6,023 nt of DNA from Rubritepida sp. GTDB lineage: Bacteria > Pseudomonadota > Alphaproteobacteria > Acetobacterales > Acetobacteraceae. A program made the position numbers and the translations under genes. The notes under the pieces were generated by a model. It had not been told where the DNA came from. It saw only the letters and a program-made list of their open reading frames with translations, and made no database searches. Numbering within the stretch: the first letter of the stretch is position 1; every line of letters begins with the position of its first letter. Positions 1 to 5,671 of this stretch are shown one piece after another. The DNA lies in assembly GCA_007129145.1 (NCBI GenBank), contig SKWC01000259.1, forward strand, positions 1-6,023. Reading direction: 5' to 3'.

Positions 1-1
1 C

Positions 2-559
2 GCGGTCATCAAGCAATCCGCGGCCGATCCCGCGCGGCTGCGCCACACCGGCCCGGCCGTGGTGTTCGAGGACTACAACGACCTGGACGCGCGGCTGGAC
101 GACCCGGATCTGCCCGTGACGCCCGACAGCGTGCTGGTGCTGAAGCATGCCGGGCCGGTGGGCGGGCCGGGCTTTCCGGAATGGGGCATGATGCCCATCC
201 CGAAGAAGCTGCTGGCCCAGGGCGTGCGCGACATGGTGCGCGTGTCGGATGCGCGGATGTCGGGCACCAGCTACGGCACCTGCGTGCTGCATGTCGCACC
301 CGAGGCCGCGCTCGGCGGGCCGCTGGCGCTGGTGCGCGATGGCGACATGATCGCGCTGGACGTGCCCGGCCGGCGGCTCGACCTGCTGGTGGATGAAGCG
401 GAATTGGCCGCCCGCCAAGCCGCCTGGACCCCGCGCAAGCCGGCCGAGGCGCGCGGCTGGACCGCCCTCTACCAGCGCCATGTGCGCCAGGCCGATGCGG
501 GTTGCGACCTCGACTTTCTCGAGGCCGGCCTGCCCACGCCGGAGCCGGAAATTCACTGA
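2..559 (+). CDS. IlvD/Edd-family sugar-acid dehydratase (L-arabinonate dehydratase-like), C-terminal part
   Basis: This is the last 185 codons of a gene that enters from the left edge; the reading frame is open from base 2 to a TGA at 557-559. The family uses an Fe-S cluster and Mg2+ to dehydrate 2,3-dihydroxy acids to 2-keto acids in the cytoplasm. The fragment carries the family's C-terminal beta-barrel region: a GPVGGPGFPEWGM stretch, then VSDARMSGTSYG (about nt 245-277). The serine of ARMSG (nt 260-262) matches the alkoxide base known in L-arabinonate dehydratase. A GGPLALVRDGDMI segment follows. The DARMSGT form, rather than the DGRFSGG form of biosynthetic IlvD, points to the sugar-acid branch (arabinonate or xylonate type), but the exact substrate cannot be read from this part. 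The cysteine cluster ligands lie upstream of the window. Annotation pipelines may call it simply dihydroxy-acid dehydratase. Confidence 0.93.
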   Translation, partial: AVIKQSAADPARLRHTGPAVVFEDYNDLDARLDDPDLPVTPDSVLVLKHAGPVGGPGFPEWGMMPIPKKLLAQGVRDMVRVSDARMSGTSYGTCVLHVAPEAALGGPLALVRDGDMIALDVPGRRLDLLVDEAELAARQAAWTPRKPAEARGWTALYQRHVRQADAGCDLDFLEAGLPTPEPEIH

Positions 560-630
560 GTTGTTGGAAGCTTGGGGTGGCGCAACGACGCGGGGCTCTG
601 CCATAGTCCCGACCACGCGCCGGTGCGGGG

Positions 631-680
631 CCGTCGGAGACGGACCGTGACGTGACGCCAAGGCGGGGCTGAGGCCCGCC
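631..680 (+). other. Paired small inverted repeats in the leader of the exported-protein gene
   Basis: Two short hairpins can be drawn in the gap before the gene at 697. One is CCGTC (631-635) with GACGG (639-643) and a 3-nt loop. The other is GGCGGG (662-667) with CCCGCC (675-680) and a 7-nt loop, ending 6 nt before the ribosome binding site AAGGAG (687-692). A CGTGA tandem pair lies at 646-655. Neither stem is followed by a T-run, so they do not look like standard intrinsic terminators of the upstream dehydratase gene. A structured 5' leader or chance in GC-rich DNA are both possible. Confidence 0.3.
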
Positions 681-696
681 ACAGCGAAGGAGACGA

Positions 697-1059
697 ATGA
701 TGATGAAACCCCGCCACCTTCTCGCCGCTGCGGCCCTCGGCCTCGGTATCGCGGCAGCGCCCGCCCAGGCGGCGACCGTGACCACCGGCTGGGAGGAACT
801 CCGCGGCAACCAGGACTACTGCCTGGAGACCGGCGCCGAGGCCTCGCGCATCTCGGGCTTTCGGACCACCATCTCCAATGATCGCCAGACCGTGTTCGGC
901 TGGCGCGGCGAGGATTCCATCGCGATCCGCTGCATCGGTTCGCGCAACGTCGCGGTGATCTTCATCTATGTGCAGAACCGCAACGACGGCGGCGAGCTGA
1001 TGCAGGGCGTCCGCAACGTCTATCGCCGCCCCGCCGGCGGCGTTGGCGGCAAGGGCTGA
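697..1059 (+). CDS. Small exported protein of unknown function with a cysteine pair
   Basis: The 120-residue product starts with a clear Sec-type signal peptide: a short basic start (MMMKPRH), a hydrophobic Ala/Leu core at about residues 8-22, and a likely signal peptidase I site after APAQA (residue 25). The start at 697 is preceded by AAGGAG (687-692) with a 4-nt spacer; three ATG-encoded or near-adjacent Met residues make the exact first codon slightly uncertain. The mature part of about 95 residues has two cysteines (C42 in DYCLETG and C79 in IRCIG) that could form one disulfide in the periplasm. It alternates beta-strand-like stretches (SIAIRCI, NVAVIFIYVQ) and ends in a Gly-rich tail. 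I do not recognise the family. It stands alone between a dehydratase gene and a convergent SDR gene, so the neighbours say little about its role. Confidence 0.85.
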   Translation: MMMKPRHLLAAAALGLGIAAAPAQAATVTTGWEELRGNQDYCLETGAEASRISGFRTTISNDRQTVFGWRGEDSIAIRCIGSRNVAVIFIYVQNRNDGGELMQGVRNVYRRPAGGVGGKG

Positions 1060-1079
1060 CGCCGGGCCTGAACCAGACG

Positions 1080-1105
1080 GCGCGGCTGGGGATCACCAGC
1101 CGCGC
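1080..1105. terminator. Perfect 10-bp inverted repeat at a convergent gene junction (possible bidirectional terminator)
   Basis: GCGCGGCTGG (1080-1089) and CCAGCCGCGC (1096-1105) are exact reverse complements around a 6-nt loop. The structure begins 20 nt after the stop of the exported-protein gene and spans the stop codon and last few codons of the SDR gene on the other strand. It could end transcription from both sides. Neither strand has a T-run after the stem, so it is not a textbook Rho-independent terminator; it may act as an RNA 3'-end stabiliser or a weaker hairpin terminator. Confidence 0.5.
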
Positions 1106-1881
1106 ACGATCCCCCCATCCACGCGCAGGACGCAGCCGGTGATGTAGGCGGCCTGCGCGCTGCACAGGAAGGCCACCAGCGGCCCGTATTCCGCCGGCAG
1201 CCCGTAGCGCCCCGCGGGGATGGTCTTGCTGCGCTCGGAGATCACCTCCTCCACGCTCTTGCCCTGGCGCGCGGCCAGGCTGCCCGCCGTCTCCAGGCTG
1301 CGGTCGGTCCGGATCGCGCCGGGCGCCACGATGTTGCAGGTGATGCCCTCATGCGCCACCTCGGCCGAGAGCGTCTTCATCCAGCCCATGATGCTGGCGC
1401 GCAGCGTGTTGGACAGCACCATGTTGGGCAGGGGCTGCACCATGCCGGTGCTGCCCACATTGATGATGCGGCCCCATTCGCGCTCGCGCATGCCGGGCAG
1501 CAGGTGGTTGGTCAGCCGCACCGGCGAGAGGACGATGCGCTGGAACCAGGTGGCCAGCGCCTCCTCGGTGACTTCCAGCGCGGGGCCGGGCGGCGGGCCG
1601 CCGTGGTTCTGCACCAGTATGTCCACGCCGCCCATCGCATCCTTCGCGGCCTGGGCCAGCGCGTCCATCTGCGCGGGGTCGGCCACGTCCGCGACCACAC
1701 CCTGCGCGAATTCGGCGCCCATGGCGCGCAGGTCGGCGGCGGCGGCATCGAGGCTCGCCTGTTCGCGGCCGGTGATGACCACCGCGGCCCCCTCGGCGGC
1801 CAGCGCCTCGGCGATGCTGCGCCCCAGCCCCTTGGAGGCGCCCATCACCAGCGCCCGCTTGCCCTTCAGCCCCAGATCCAT
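1093..1881 (-). CDS. SDR-family protein with degenerate catalytic site (3-oxoacyl-ACP reductase-like subgroup)
   Basis: The 262-residue product has the short-chain dehydrogenase/reductase Rossmann fold: a nucleotide-binding GASKGLG at residues 14-20, QNHGGPPPG at 91-99 in place of the usual NNAG, GRIINVGS ending in Ser144, NIVAPGAIRTD at 183-193 and a C-terminal YITGCVLRVDGG. The YxxxK motif is missing: counting 13 residues from Ser144 gives Ser157-Asn-Thr-Leu-Arg161, so Tyr and Lys are replaced by Ser and Arg, and the tetrad Asn also appears lost (Val117). This is known for a subgroup of beta-ketoacyl-ACP reductase-like SDRs that carry the GGPPPG motif, so it is likely a subgroup trait, not decay. 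The start at 1881 was chosen because MDLGLKGKRALV matches the family's N-terminus and AGGG lies about 9 nt upstream. An ATG at 1890 and an upstream extension to 1938 are possible but less likely. The substrate is unknown. Confidence 0.9.
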   Translation of the reverse strand: MDLGLKGKRALVMGASKGLGRSIAEALAAEGAAVVITGREQASLDAAAADLRAMGAEFAQGVVADVADPAQMDALAQAAKDAMGGVDILVQNHGGPPPGPALEVTEEALATWFQRIVLSPVRLTNHLLPGMREREWGRIINVGSTGMVQPLPNMVLSNTLRASIMGWMKTLSAEVAHEGITCNIVAPGAIRTDRSLETAGSLAARQGKSVEEVISERSKTIPAGRYGLPAEYGPLVAFLCSAQAAYITGCVLRVDGGIVRGW

Positions 1882-1931
1882 CGCGTCCATCCCTGACCAG
1901 ACCGCGCCGACCCTGCCGCGCCGCGCCGATG

Positions 1932-1960
1932 CTGGCAAGGCGGGCCGGCGTGGCTATGGT
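1932..1960 (+). promoter_or_regulatory. Candidate sigma-70-type promoter for the hydroxyacid dehydrogenase gene
   Basis: CTGGCA (1932-1937) and TATGGT (1955-1960) are separated by 17 bp, each matching four of six consensus positions. Transcription would start near 1967, giving a leader of about 23 nt with AGGA at 1980-1983 ahead of the ATG at 1990. On the other strand the same area offers TTGCCA, a possible -35 for the divergent SDR gene, but no good -10 at the right distance. Assigned by eye only. Confidence 0.45.
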
Positions 1961-1989
1961 GCGGGCCAAGCCAAGACGCAGGAACGCCG

Positions 1990-2967
1990 ATGACCAAGCC
2001 CGTGCTGCTCCTCACCCGCCGCCTGCCCGATGCGATCGAGGCGCGGGCCGCCGCCCTGTTCGACGCGCGCACGAACAGCGCCGACGACCCCTGGTTCCGC
2101 GACGGCGCCGCCATCGCGGCGCGTGCGGCGCAGGCCCGAGCGGCGGCCATCCTCTGCGCGGCCGGCGATCCCATGGACGCCGCCACCATCGCCGCCCTGC
2201 CCGCCTCGGTGCGGATCATCGCCACCTTCAGCGTCGGCACCGACCACATCGACCTCGCGGCGGCGAAGGCGCGCGGCATCACGGTCACCAACACGCCCGA
2301 GGTGCTGAGCTTCGCCACCGCCGAATGCGCGCTGACGCTGATGCTGATGGCGGCCCGCCGCGCCGGCGAGGGCGAGCGCATCGTCCGCGCCCGCGCCTGG
2401 GGCGGCTGGGCGCCGACGCAGCTCATGGGCGTCACCGTTCAGGGCAAGCGGCTGGGCATATTGGGGATGGGGCGCATCGGGCGCGAACTGGCCGCCATGG
2501 CGCGCGGCCTGTCCATGGAAATCCACTACCGCAACACCAGGCGCCTGCCCTCCGCGCTTGAGGCGGGTGCGGTGTTCCACGACAGCGACGCGGGCTTTCT
2601 CGGCGCCATTGACGTGCTGTCCATGCACATCCCGGGCGGCGAGGCCACGCGCAAGTGGCTGAACGCCGAGCGGCTTGCGCTGATGCGCCCGGGCAGCCTG
2701 GTGGTGAACACCGGCCGCGGCGGGACGGTGGATGACGCGGCGCTGGCGGATGCGCTGCGCGCGGGCCACATCCGCGCCGCGGGCCTCGATGTCTATGACG
2801 GCGAGCCGCGGGTGTTCGAGGGCTATCTGGGCCTGGAGAACATCGTGCTGCTGCCGCATCTGGGCAGCGCCACCATCGAGACGCGCGACGCCATGGGCCA
2901 TCGCGCGTTGGACAATCTGGAGGCCGTGCTGATCGCGGGCGGGGCGCCGCTTCACCCGGTGGGCTGA
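1990..2967 (+). CDS. D-2-hydroxyacid dehydrogenase (glyoxylate/hydroxypyruvate reductase type)
   Basis: This full-length 325-residue cytoplasmic enzyme should interconvert a 2-keto acid and a D-2-hydroxy acid with NAD(P)H. The substrate-binding N-terminal part includes FSVGTDHIDLAAAKARGI (about 80-97) and NTPEVLSFATAECALTLML. The coenzyme domain has LGILGMGRIG with GMGRIG at 159-164. The family's catalytic triad is present: Arg243 in NTGRGG, Glu272 in DGEP and His290 in LPHLGSAT. After the second beta strand the sequence reads HYRNTRR, with no acidic residue and several arginines, which suggests NADPH preference. The EGYLGLENIVLLPHLGSAT ending resembles glycerate dehydrogenase/hydroxypyruvate reductase relatives. 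The start ATG has AGGA 6 nt upstream and a plausible promoter before it. Its last 16 bp overlap the 3' end of the convergent flavoprotein gene. Exact substrate (glyoxylate, hydroxypyruvate or another keto acid) is not decided by sequence. Confidence 0.94.
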   Translation: MTKPVLLLTRRLPDAIEARAAALFDARTNSADDPWFRDGAAIAARAAQARAAAILCAAGDPMDAATIAALPASVRIIATFSVGTDHIDLAAAKARGITVTNTPEVLSFATAECALTLMLMAARRAGEGERIVRARAWGGWAPTQLMGVTVQGKRLGILGMGRIGRELAAMARGLSMEIHYRNTRRLPSALEAGAVFHDSDAGFLGAIDVLSMHIPGGEATRKWLNAERLALMRPGSLVVNTGRGGTVDDAALADALRAGHIRAAGLDVYDGEPRVFEGYLGLENIVLLPHLGSATIETRDAMGHRALDNLEAVLIAGGAPLHPVG

Positions 2968-3929
2968 AACAGCCCCTTCAGCCGCGCGAGGCCCGCACCG
3001 GCCTCGCGCACCATGCGCTCGACCACCGCACCCGCGGGCTCGATGCCCTCGATCAGGCCGACGCACTGCCCGGCCCAGACATAGCCCTCTTCCATGCGGC
3101 CCTCGGCCGAGGCCACCGCGTTCCTCTCGCCCGAGATCATGGGCACCACCACATCGGGACCCGCGCCAGCCGTCTCGGCGGCCAGGATCGCCTCGACATG
3201 GGGGCTGCGCAGGGCGCGGCCGGGCATGCCCAGGCTGCGCTTGATCACCATGGTGGCGTCGGGGCCGGATGCGACCAGCGCCTGCTTGTAGTTGGCATGC
3301 GCCTCGGCCTCGGCGGTGGCGACGAAGCGGGTGCCCATCTCCACGCCCTCGGCGCCGAGTGCGAGCGCGGCCAGCAGCCCCGCGCCATCAGCGATGCCGC
3401 CCGAGGCCAGCACCGGGATCGAGACGGCGCGCACCACGCGAGGCACCATCACCAGCGTCGTCTCGTCCGAGCGGCCGATGTGGCCGCCGCCCTCATAGCC
3501 CACGGTCGCCACCATGTCGGCGCCCGCGGCCTCGGCCTTCTTCGCCAACTCGGGCCCCGCGGTCAGCACCAGCACCTTCGCAGCACCATTGATCCGCTTG
3601 ATCCAGGGGGCGGGGTTGCCCGCGGTCAGGGCGATGACGGGCACGCGCTCCTCCAGCGTGACCTCCATCATCTCGGTGAAATCCATCCGCCCGAGCGGGA
3701 AGTTCACCGCGAAGGGATGCGCGGTCATGGCCCGGCAGCGTCGGATCTCGGCGCGCAACGCGGCCGCATCCGCGAGCCCCACGGTCGAGATCTGCCCGAG
3801 CCCCCCGGCGTTGGAGACGGCGGCACACAATTCCGCCTTGGCGATGCGCGCGAGCCCCCCCTGCACGATGGGGTAGCGCACGCCCATCAGCTTCGCGGCC
3901 CGGGTCTCGATGGCGGGGATCAGGCTCAT
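2952..3929 (-). CDS. Nitronate monooxygenase-family FMN flavoprotein (2-nitropropane dioxygenase-like)
   Basis: The 325-residue product has the TIM-barrel flavoprotein pattern of the nitronate monooxygenase/2-nitropropane dioxygenase family, which oxidises alkyl nitronates using FMN and O2. Visible motifs are YPIVQGGLARI (19-29), SNAGGLGQIST (39-49), GYEGGGHIGRSD (144-155) with the conserved His150, LASGGIADG (174-182) and VEMGTRFVAT (196-205) for phosphate binding of FMN, then a late GYVWAGQ. The start ATG at 3929-3927 is inside an ATGA overlap with the stop of the upstream acyl-CoA dehydrogenase gene, and GAGGAG lies 7 nt before it (3937-3942), so the start is well supported and translation is probably coupled. 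The family also includes NAD(P)H-dependent flavin oxidoreductases and FabK-type enoyl reductases, so nitronate need not be the natural substrate. Its 3' end overlaps the convergent dehydrogenase gene by 16 bp. Confidence 0.92.
   Translation of the reverse strand: MSLIPAIETRAAKLMGVRYPIVQGGLARIAKAELCAAVSNAGGLGQISTVGLADAAALRAEIRRCRAMTAHPFAVNFPLGRMDFTEMMEVTLEERVPVIALTAGNPAPWIKRINGAAKVLVLTAGPELAKKAEAAGADMVATVGYEGGGHIGRSDETTLVMVPRVVRAVSIPVLASGGIADGAGLLAALALGAEGVEMGTRFVATAEAEAHANYKQALVASGPDATMVIKRSLGMPGRALRSPHVEAILAAETAGAGPDVVVPMISGERNAVASAEGRMEEGYVWAGQCVGLIEGIEPAGAVVERMVREAGAGLARLKGLFQPTG
2961..2975. terminator. Short GC-rich hairpin over a convergent stop codon (weak terminator candidate)
   Basis: GGGCTG (2961-2966) pairs with CAGCCC (2970-2975) around an AAA loop. 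The stem and loop contain the TGA stop of the hydroxyacid dehydrogenase gene (2965-2967) and lie within the last codons of the convergent flavoprotein gene. With coding ends overlapping there is no free space for a normal terminator, so this hairpin is the only local candidate. The stem is short and no T-run follows on either strand. Confidence 0.3.
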
Positions 3930-5101
3930 GCTTTGGCTCCTCGGATCATGTCGCGCGCGATCAGCAGGCGCTGGATGTCGGAGGCGCCCTCGAAGATGCG
4001 GAACAGCCGCACGTCACGGAACAGCTGCTCGACCGCCACGCCGCGCATGTAGCCCGCGCCGCCATGGATCTGCACGGCGTGGTCGGCCACGCGGCCCACC
4101 ATCTCGGAGGCGAACAATTTGCAGCAGGCGATGTCGGCGATGATGGGGCCCTGCGCCTCTCCGGCCGCGTCGAAGGCGCGCGCGGTCTCCAGGATCATGC
4201 TGCGCGCGGCGAGTGCCTCGGCGCGCATGTCGGCCAGCCTGCCCTGCACCATCTGGAATTCGGCCAGCGGCTGGCCGAACTGGCGGCGGTTCATGGCGTG
4301 GAACAGGCTCTCGGCGATCAGCCGCTCGGCCTGGCCGGCGCAGGTCACGGCCACATGCAGCCGCGCGTGGTTGATGCCGCGCATGGCGGTCTTGAAGCCG
4401 CCGCCCTCGCGCCCGCCGATGAGGTTGGCGGCCGGCACGCGCACGCCGTCGAAGAAGACCTCCGAGGTGGCGGAGCCGTCCTGGCCCATCTTGCGGTCGG
4501 CCGGCCCGCAGGAGAGGCCCGGCGTGCCGGCGGGGACGATGAAGGCCGAGATGCCGGCTGCGTCCTTCGAGGCCGCGTCGGTGCGCGCCATCACGACATA
4601 GACATCCGCCTGGCGGGCGTTGGTGATGTAGCGCTTCACCCCGTCCAGCACATAGTCCGCGCCATCCCGGCGCGCGCTGGTGCGCAAGCCCCCCGCGTCG
4701 CTGCCCGCCTCGGGCTCGGTCAGGCAGAAGGCGGCGGTGACCTCGCCGCTGGCCATGCGCGGCAGCCATTCGGCGCGCTGCGCCTCGCTGCCATTGTAGA
4801 GGATGGGCTGGGAGCCAAGGCCGATGGTGGTGGAGAAGCGCGAGCGATAGACCGCGCTCGCGCGCGTCACCTCCAGCATCACCCGCACCTGCTGGTCCAT
4901 GGACAGGCCGAGCCCGCCGTAGCGGCGCGGGATGGAGATGCCGAACAGCCCGGCCTCGCGCAGCGCCTGCGTGAGCTCCTCGGGCAGCGTCTCCTGGCCT
5001 TCGAGGCGCGGTTCGGCGGGGATCAGCCGCTCATCCACCAGGCGGCGTATCCCCGCGAGCCAGGTTGCGAAATCCGCATCCTCGACGGGCGCGTTGTCCA
5101 T
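3926..5101 (-). CDS. Acyl-CoA dehydrogenase family protein
   Basis: The 391-residue product is a full-length FAD flavoenzyme expected to introduce an alpha,beta double bond into an acyl-CoA and pass electrons to electron-transfer flavoprotein. The order is typical: helical N-terminal domain (about 10-120), the first family signature AAFCLTEPEAGSDAGGLR (123-140), a beta domain ending about residue 230, and a C-terminal helical domain with RRQFGQPLAEFQMVQ (272-286) and the second signature from VQIHGGAGYMRG (343-354) to FRDVRLFRIFEGASDIQ. Glu371 in IFEGAS is the expected catalytic base. The start at 5101 gives a normal-length N-terminus and has AGGGAG about 9 nt upstream; an extension to 5155 would add 18 unlikely residues. 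It is the first gene of a two-gene operon, its TGA overlapping the next ATG by 4 bp. Chain length or substrate cannot be assigned; short or branched acyl-CoA from organic-acid breakdown is plausible. Confidence 0.94.
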   Translation of the reverse strand: MDNAPVEDADFATWLAGIRRLVDERLIPAEPRLEGQETLPEELTQALREAGLFGISIPRRYGGLGLSMDQQVRVMLEVTRASAVYRSRFSTTIGLGSQPILYNGSEAQRAEWLPRMASGEVTAAFCLTEPEAGSDAGGLRTSARRDGADYVLDGVKRYITNARQADVYVVMARTDAASKDAAGISAFIVPAGTPGLSCGPADRKMGQDGSATSEVFFDGVRVPAANLIGGREGGGFKTAMRGINHARLHVAVTCAGQAERLIAESLFHAMNRRQFGQPLAEFQMVQGRLADMRAEALAARSMILETARAFDAAGEAQGPIIADIACCKLFASEMVGRVADHAVQIHGGAGYMRGVAVEQLFRDVRLFRIFEGASDIQRLLIARDMIRGAKA

Positions 5102-5126
5102 GCGGCGTCTCCCTTCCCCGGCGCGG

Positions 5127-5155
5127 AGCATCGGCAGCGCCCGGTGGGAAGTCAA
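5127..5155 (-). promoter_or_regulatory. Candidate sigma-70-type promoter for the acyl-CoA dehydrogenase operon
   Basis: On the minus strand TTGACT (5155-5150) is followed after 17 bp by GATGCT (5132-5127). The -35 matches five of six consensus bases and the -10 three of six. Transcription would start near 5120, leaving a leader of about 20 nt with the AGGGAG ribosome binding site before the ATG at 5101. The geometry is good, though the -10 is weak. Confidence 0.5.
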
Positions 5156-5169
5156 ACGCGCCCCGGCGT

Positions 5170-5198
5170 TTCCCCGGCCGCGATTCCCCCGCTAGCAT
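5170..5198 (+). promoter_or_regulatory. Weak candidate promoter for the RsbW-like/STAS pair
   Basis: TAGCAT (5193-5198) is a possible -10, and TTCCCC (5170-5175) stands 17 bp upstream as a poor -35. A start near 5205 would leave a leader of about 23 nt holding GAAGGA (5211-5216). The -35 match is weak, so an activator or an alternative sigma factor could be involved; the divergent gap of 126 bp must serve both this gene pair and the acyl-CoA dehydrogenase operon. Confidence 0.25.
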
Positions 5199-5227
5199 CC
5201 ACCGCGCCACGAAGGACGCCGCCCGCC

Positions 5228-5638
5228 TTGACGCCGCCCCGCTTCGAACTGCGCCTCGCGCCCAGCACCGCCAATGTCGCGGCGCTGCTGGACGCGCTGG
5301 AGGAATTCGCCGCGGAGGCCGCGCTGCCCGGTGCGATCACCGGGCGGCTGATACTGCTGGCCGAGGAATTGGCGGCCAATGTCGTGATGCATGGCGCGGG
5401 GGCGGGGTATTTCGCGCTCAGCGGCGAGGCCGGGGCCGGGGGGCTGCGCCTCGTCTTCGAGGATGACGGCCCGGCCTTCGATCCCCTGGCGGGGCCGCCG
5501 GCCGATGCCGGGGCCGCGCTGGAGGCCCGCGCGGTGGGCGGCATGGGGCTGCATCTGATTCAGACCCTGGCGAGAGATGCGCGCTATGAACGCAGCGCCG
5601 GGCGCAACCGGCTCAGCTTCCGCCTGGGTGCGGAATGA
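5228..5638 (+). CDS. RsbW-like ATP-binding anti-sigma-type kinase (HATPase_c_2)
   Basis: From a TTG start the product has 136 residues and is essentially one GHKL ATPase domain of the RsbW/SpoIIAB type. The N-box is LLAEELAANVVMHG (43-56) with Glu46/Glu47, Asn51 and His55; the G1 box is FEDDGPAFDP (77-86) with Asp80 and Gly81; the G2 box is GGMGLHLI (104-111); the end YERSAGRNRLSFRL is typical of these kinases. In known systems the protein phosphorylates a STAS antagonist and binds a sigma factor or other target. The TTG at 5228 was chosen because no in-frame ATG or GTG occurs near, the domain begins right after it, and GAAGGA (5211-5216) precedes it by 11 nt, slightly long. The STAS gene follows after 33 bp on the same strand, so the two are probably co-transcribed. 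It has no membrane segment or sensor domain. Confidence 0.9.
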   Translation: MTPPRFELRLAPSTANVAALLDALEEFAAEAALPGAITGRLILLAEELAANVVMHGAGAGYFALSGEAGAGGLRLVFEDDGPAFDPLAGPPADAGAALEARAVGGMGLHLIQTLARDARYERSAGRNRLSFRLGAE

Positions 5639-5671
5639 GCCGCGCCGGGCAGTCGAAACGGAGGGACCGGG

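Noticed and set aside
602..607. CATAGT as a -10 box for the exported-protein gene
   Set aside because: It matches four of six consensus bases, but no acceptable -35 lies 16-18 bp upstream (the nearest TTGGGG is 24 bp away).
9..809. A 266-codon minus-strand open frame across the dehydratase end and the following gap
   Set aside because: The product is Arg/Pro/Ala low-complexity sequence with no domain, and the + strand frame is a clear IlvD/Edd dehydratase.
1882..1938. N-terminal extension of the SDR protein to the ATG at 1938
   Set aside because: The added residues (MPASARRGRVGAVWSG) match nothing in the SDR fold and lie in the divergent promoter region; the ATG at 1881 fits the family start and has AGGG at a usable distance.
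1954..3066. A 370-codon minus-strand open frame antisense to the hydroxyacid dehydrogenase gene
   Set aside because: It is Arg/His/Ala-rich with no motif and overlaps a gene whose catalytic residues are all visible; long antisense frames are expected at this GC content.
4064..5638. A 524-codon open frame on the + strand running antisense through the acyl-CoA dehydrogenase gene into the RsbW-like gene
   Set aside because: The part before 5228 is the low-complexity His/Gly/Ala/Arg product expected opposite a GC-rich gene, while the minus strand encodes a clear acyl-CoA dehydrogenase. Only the segment from the TTG at 5228 has a recognisable domain.
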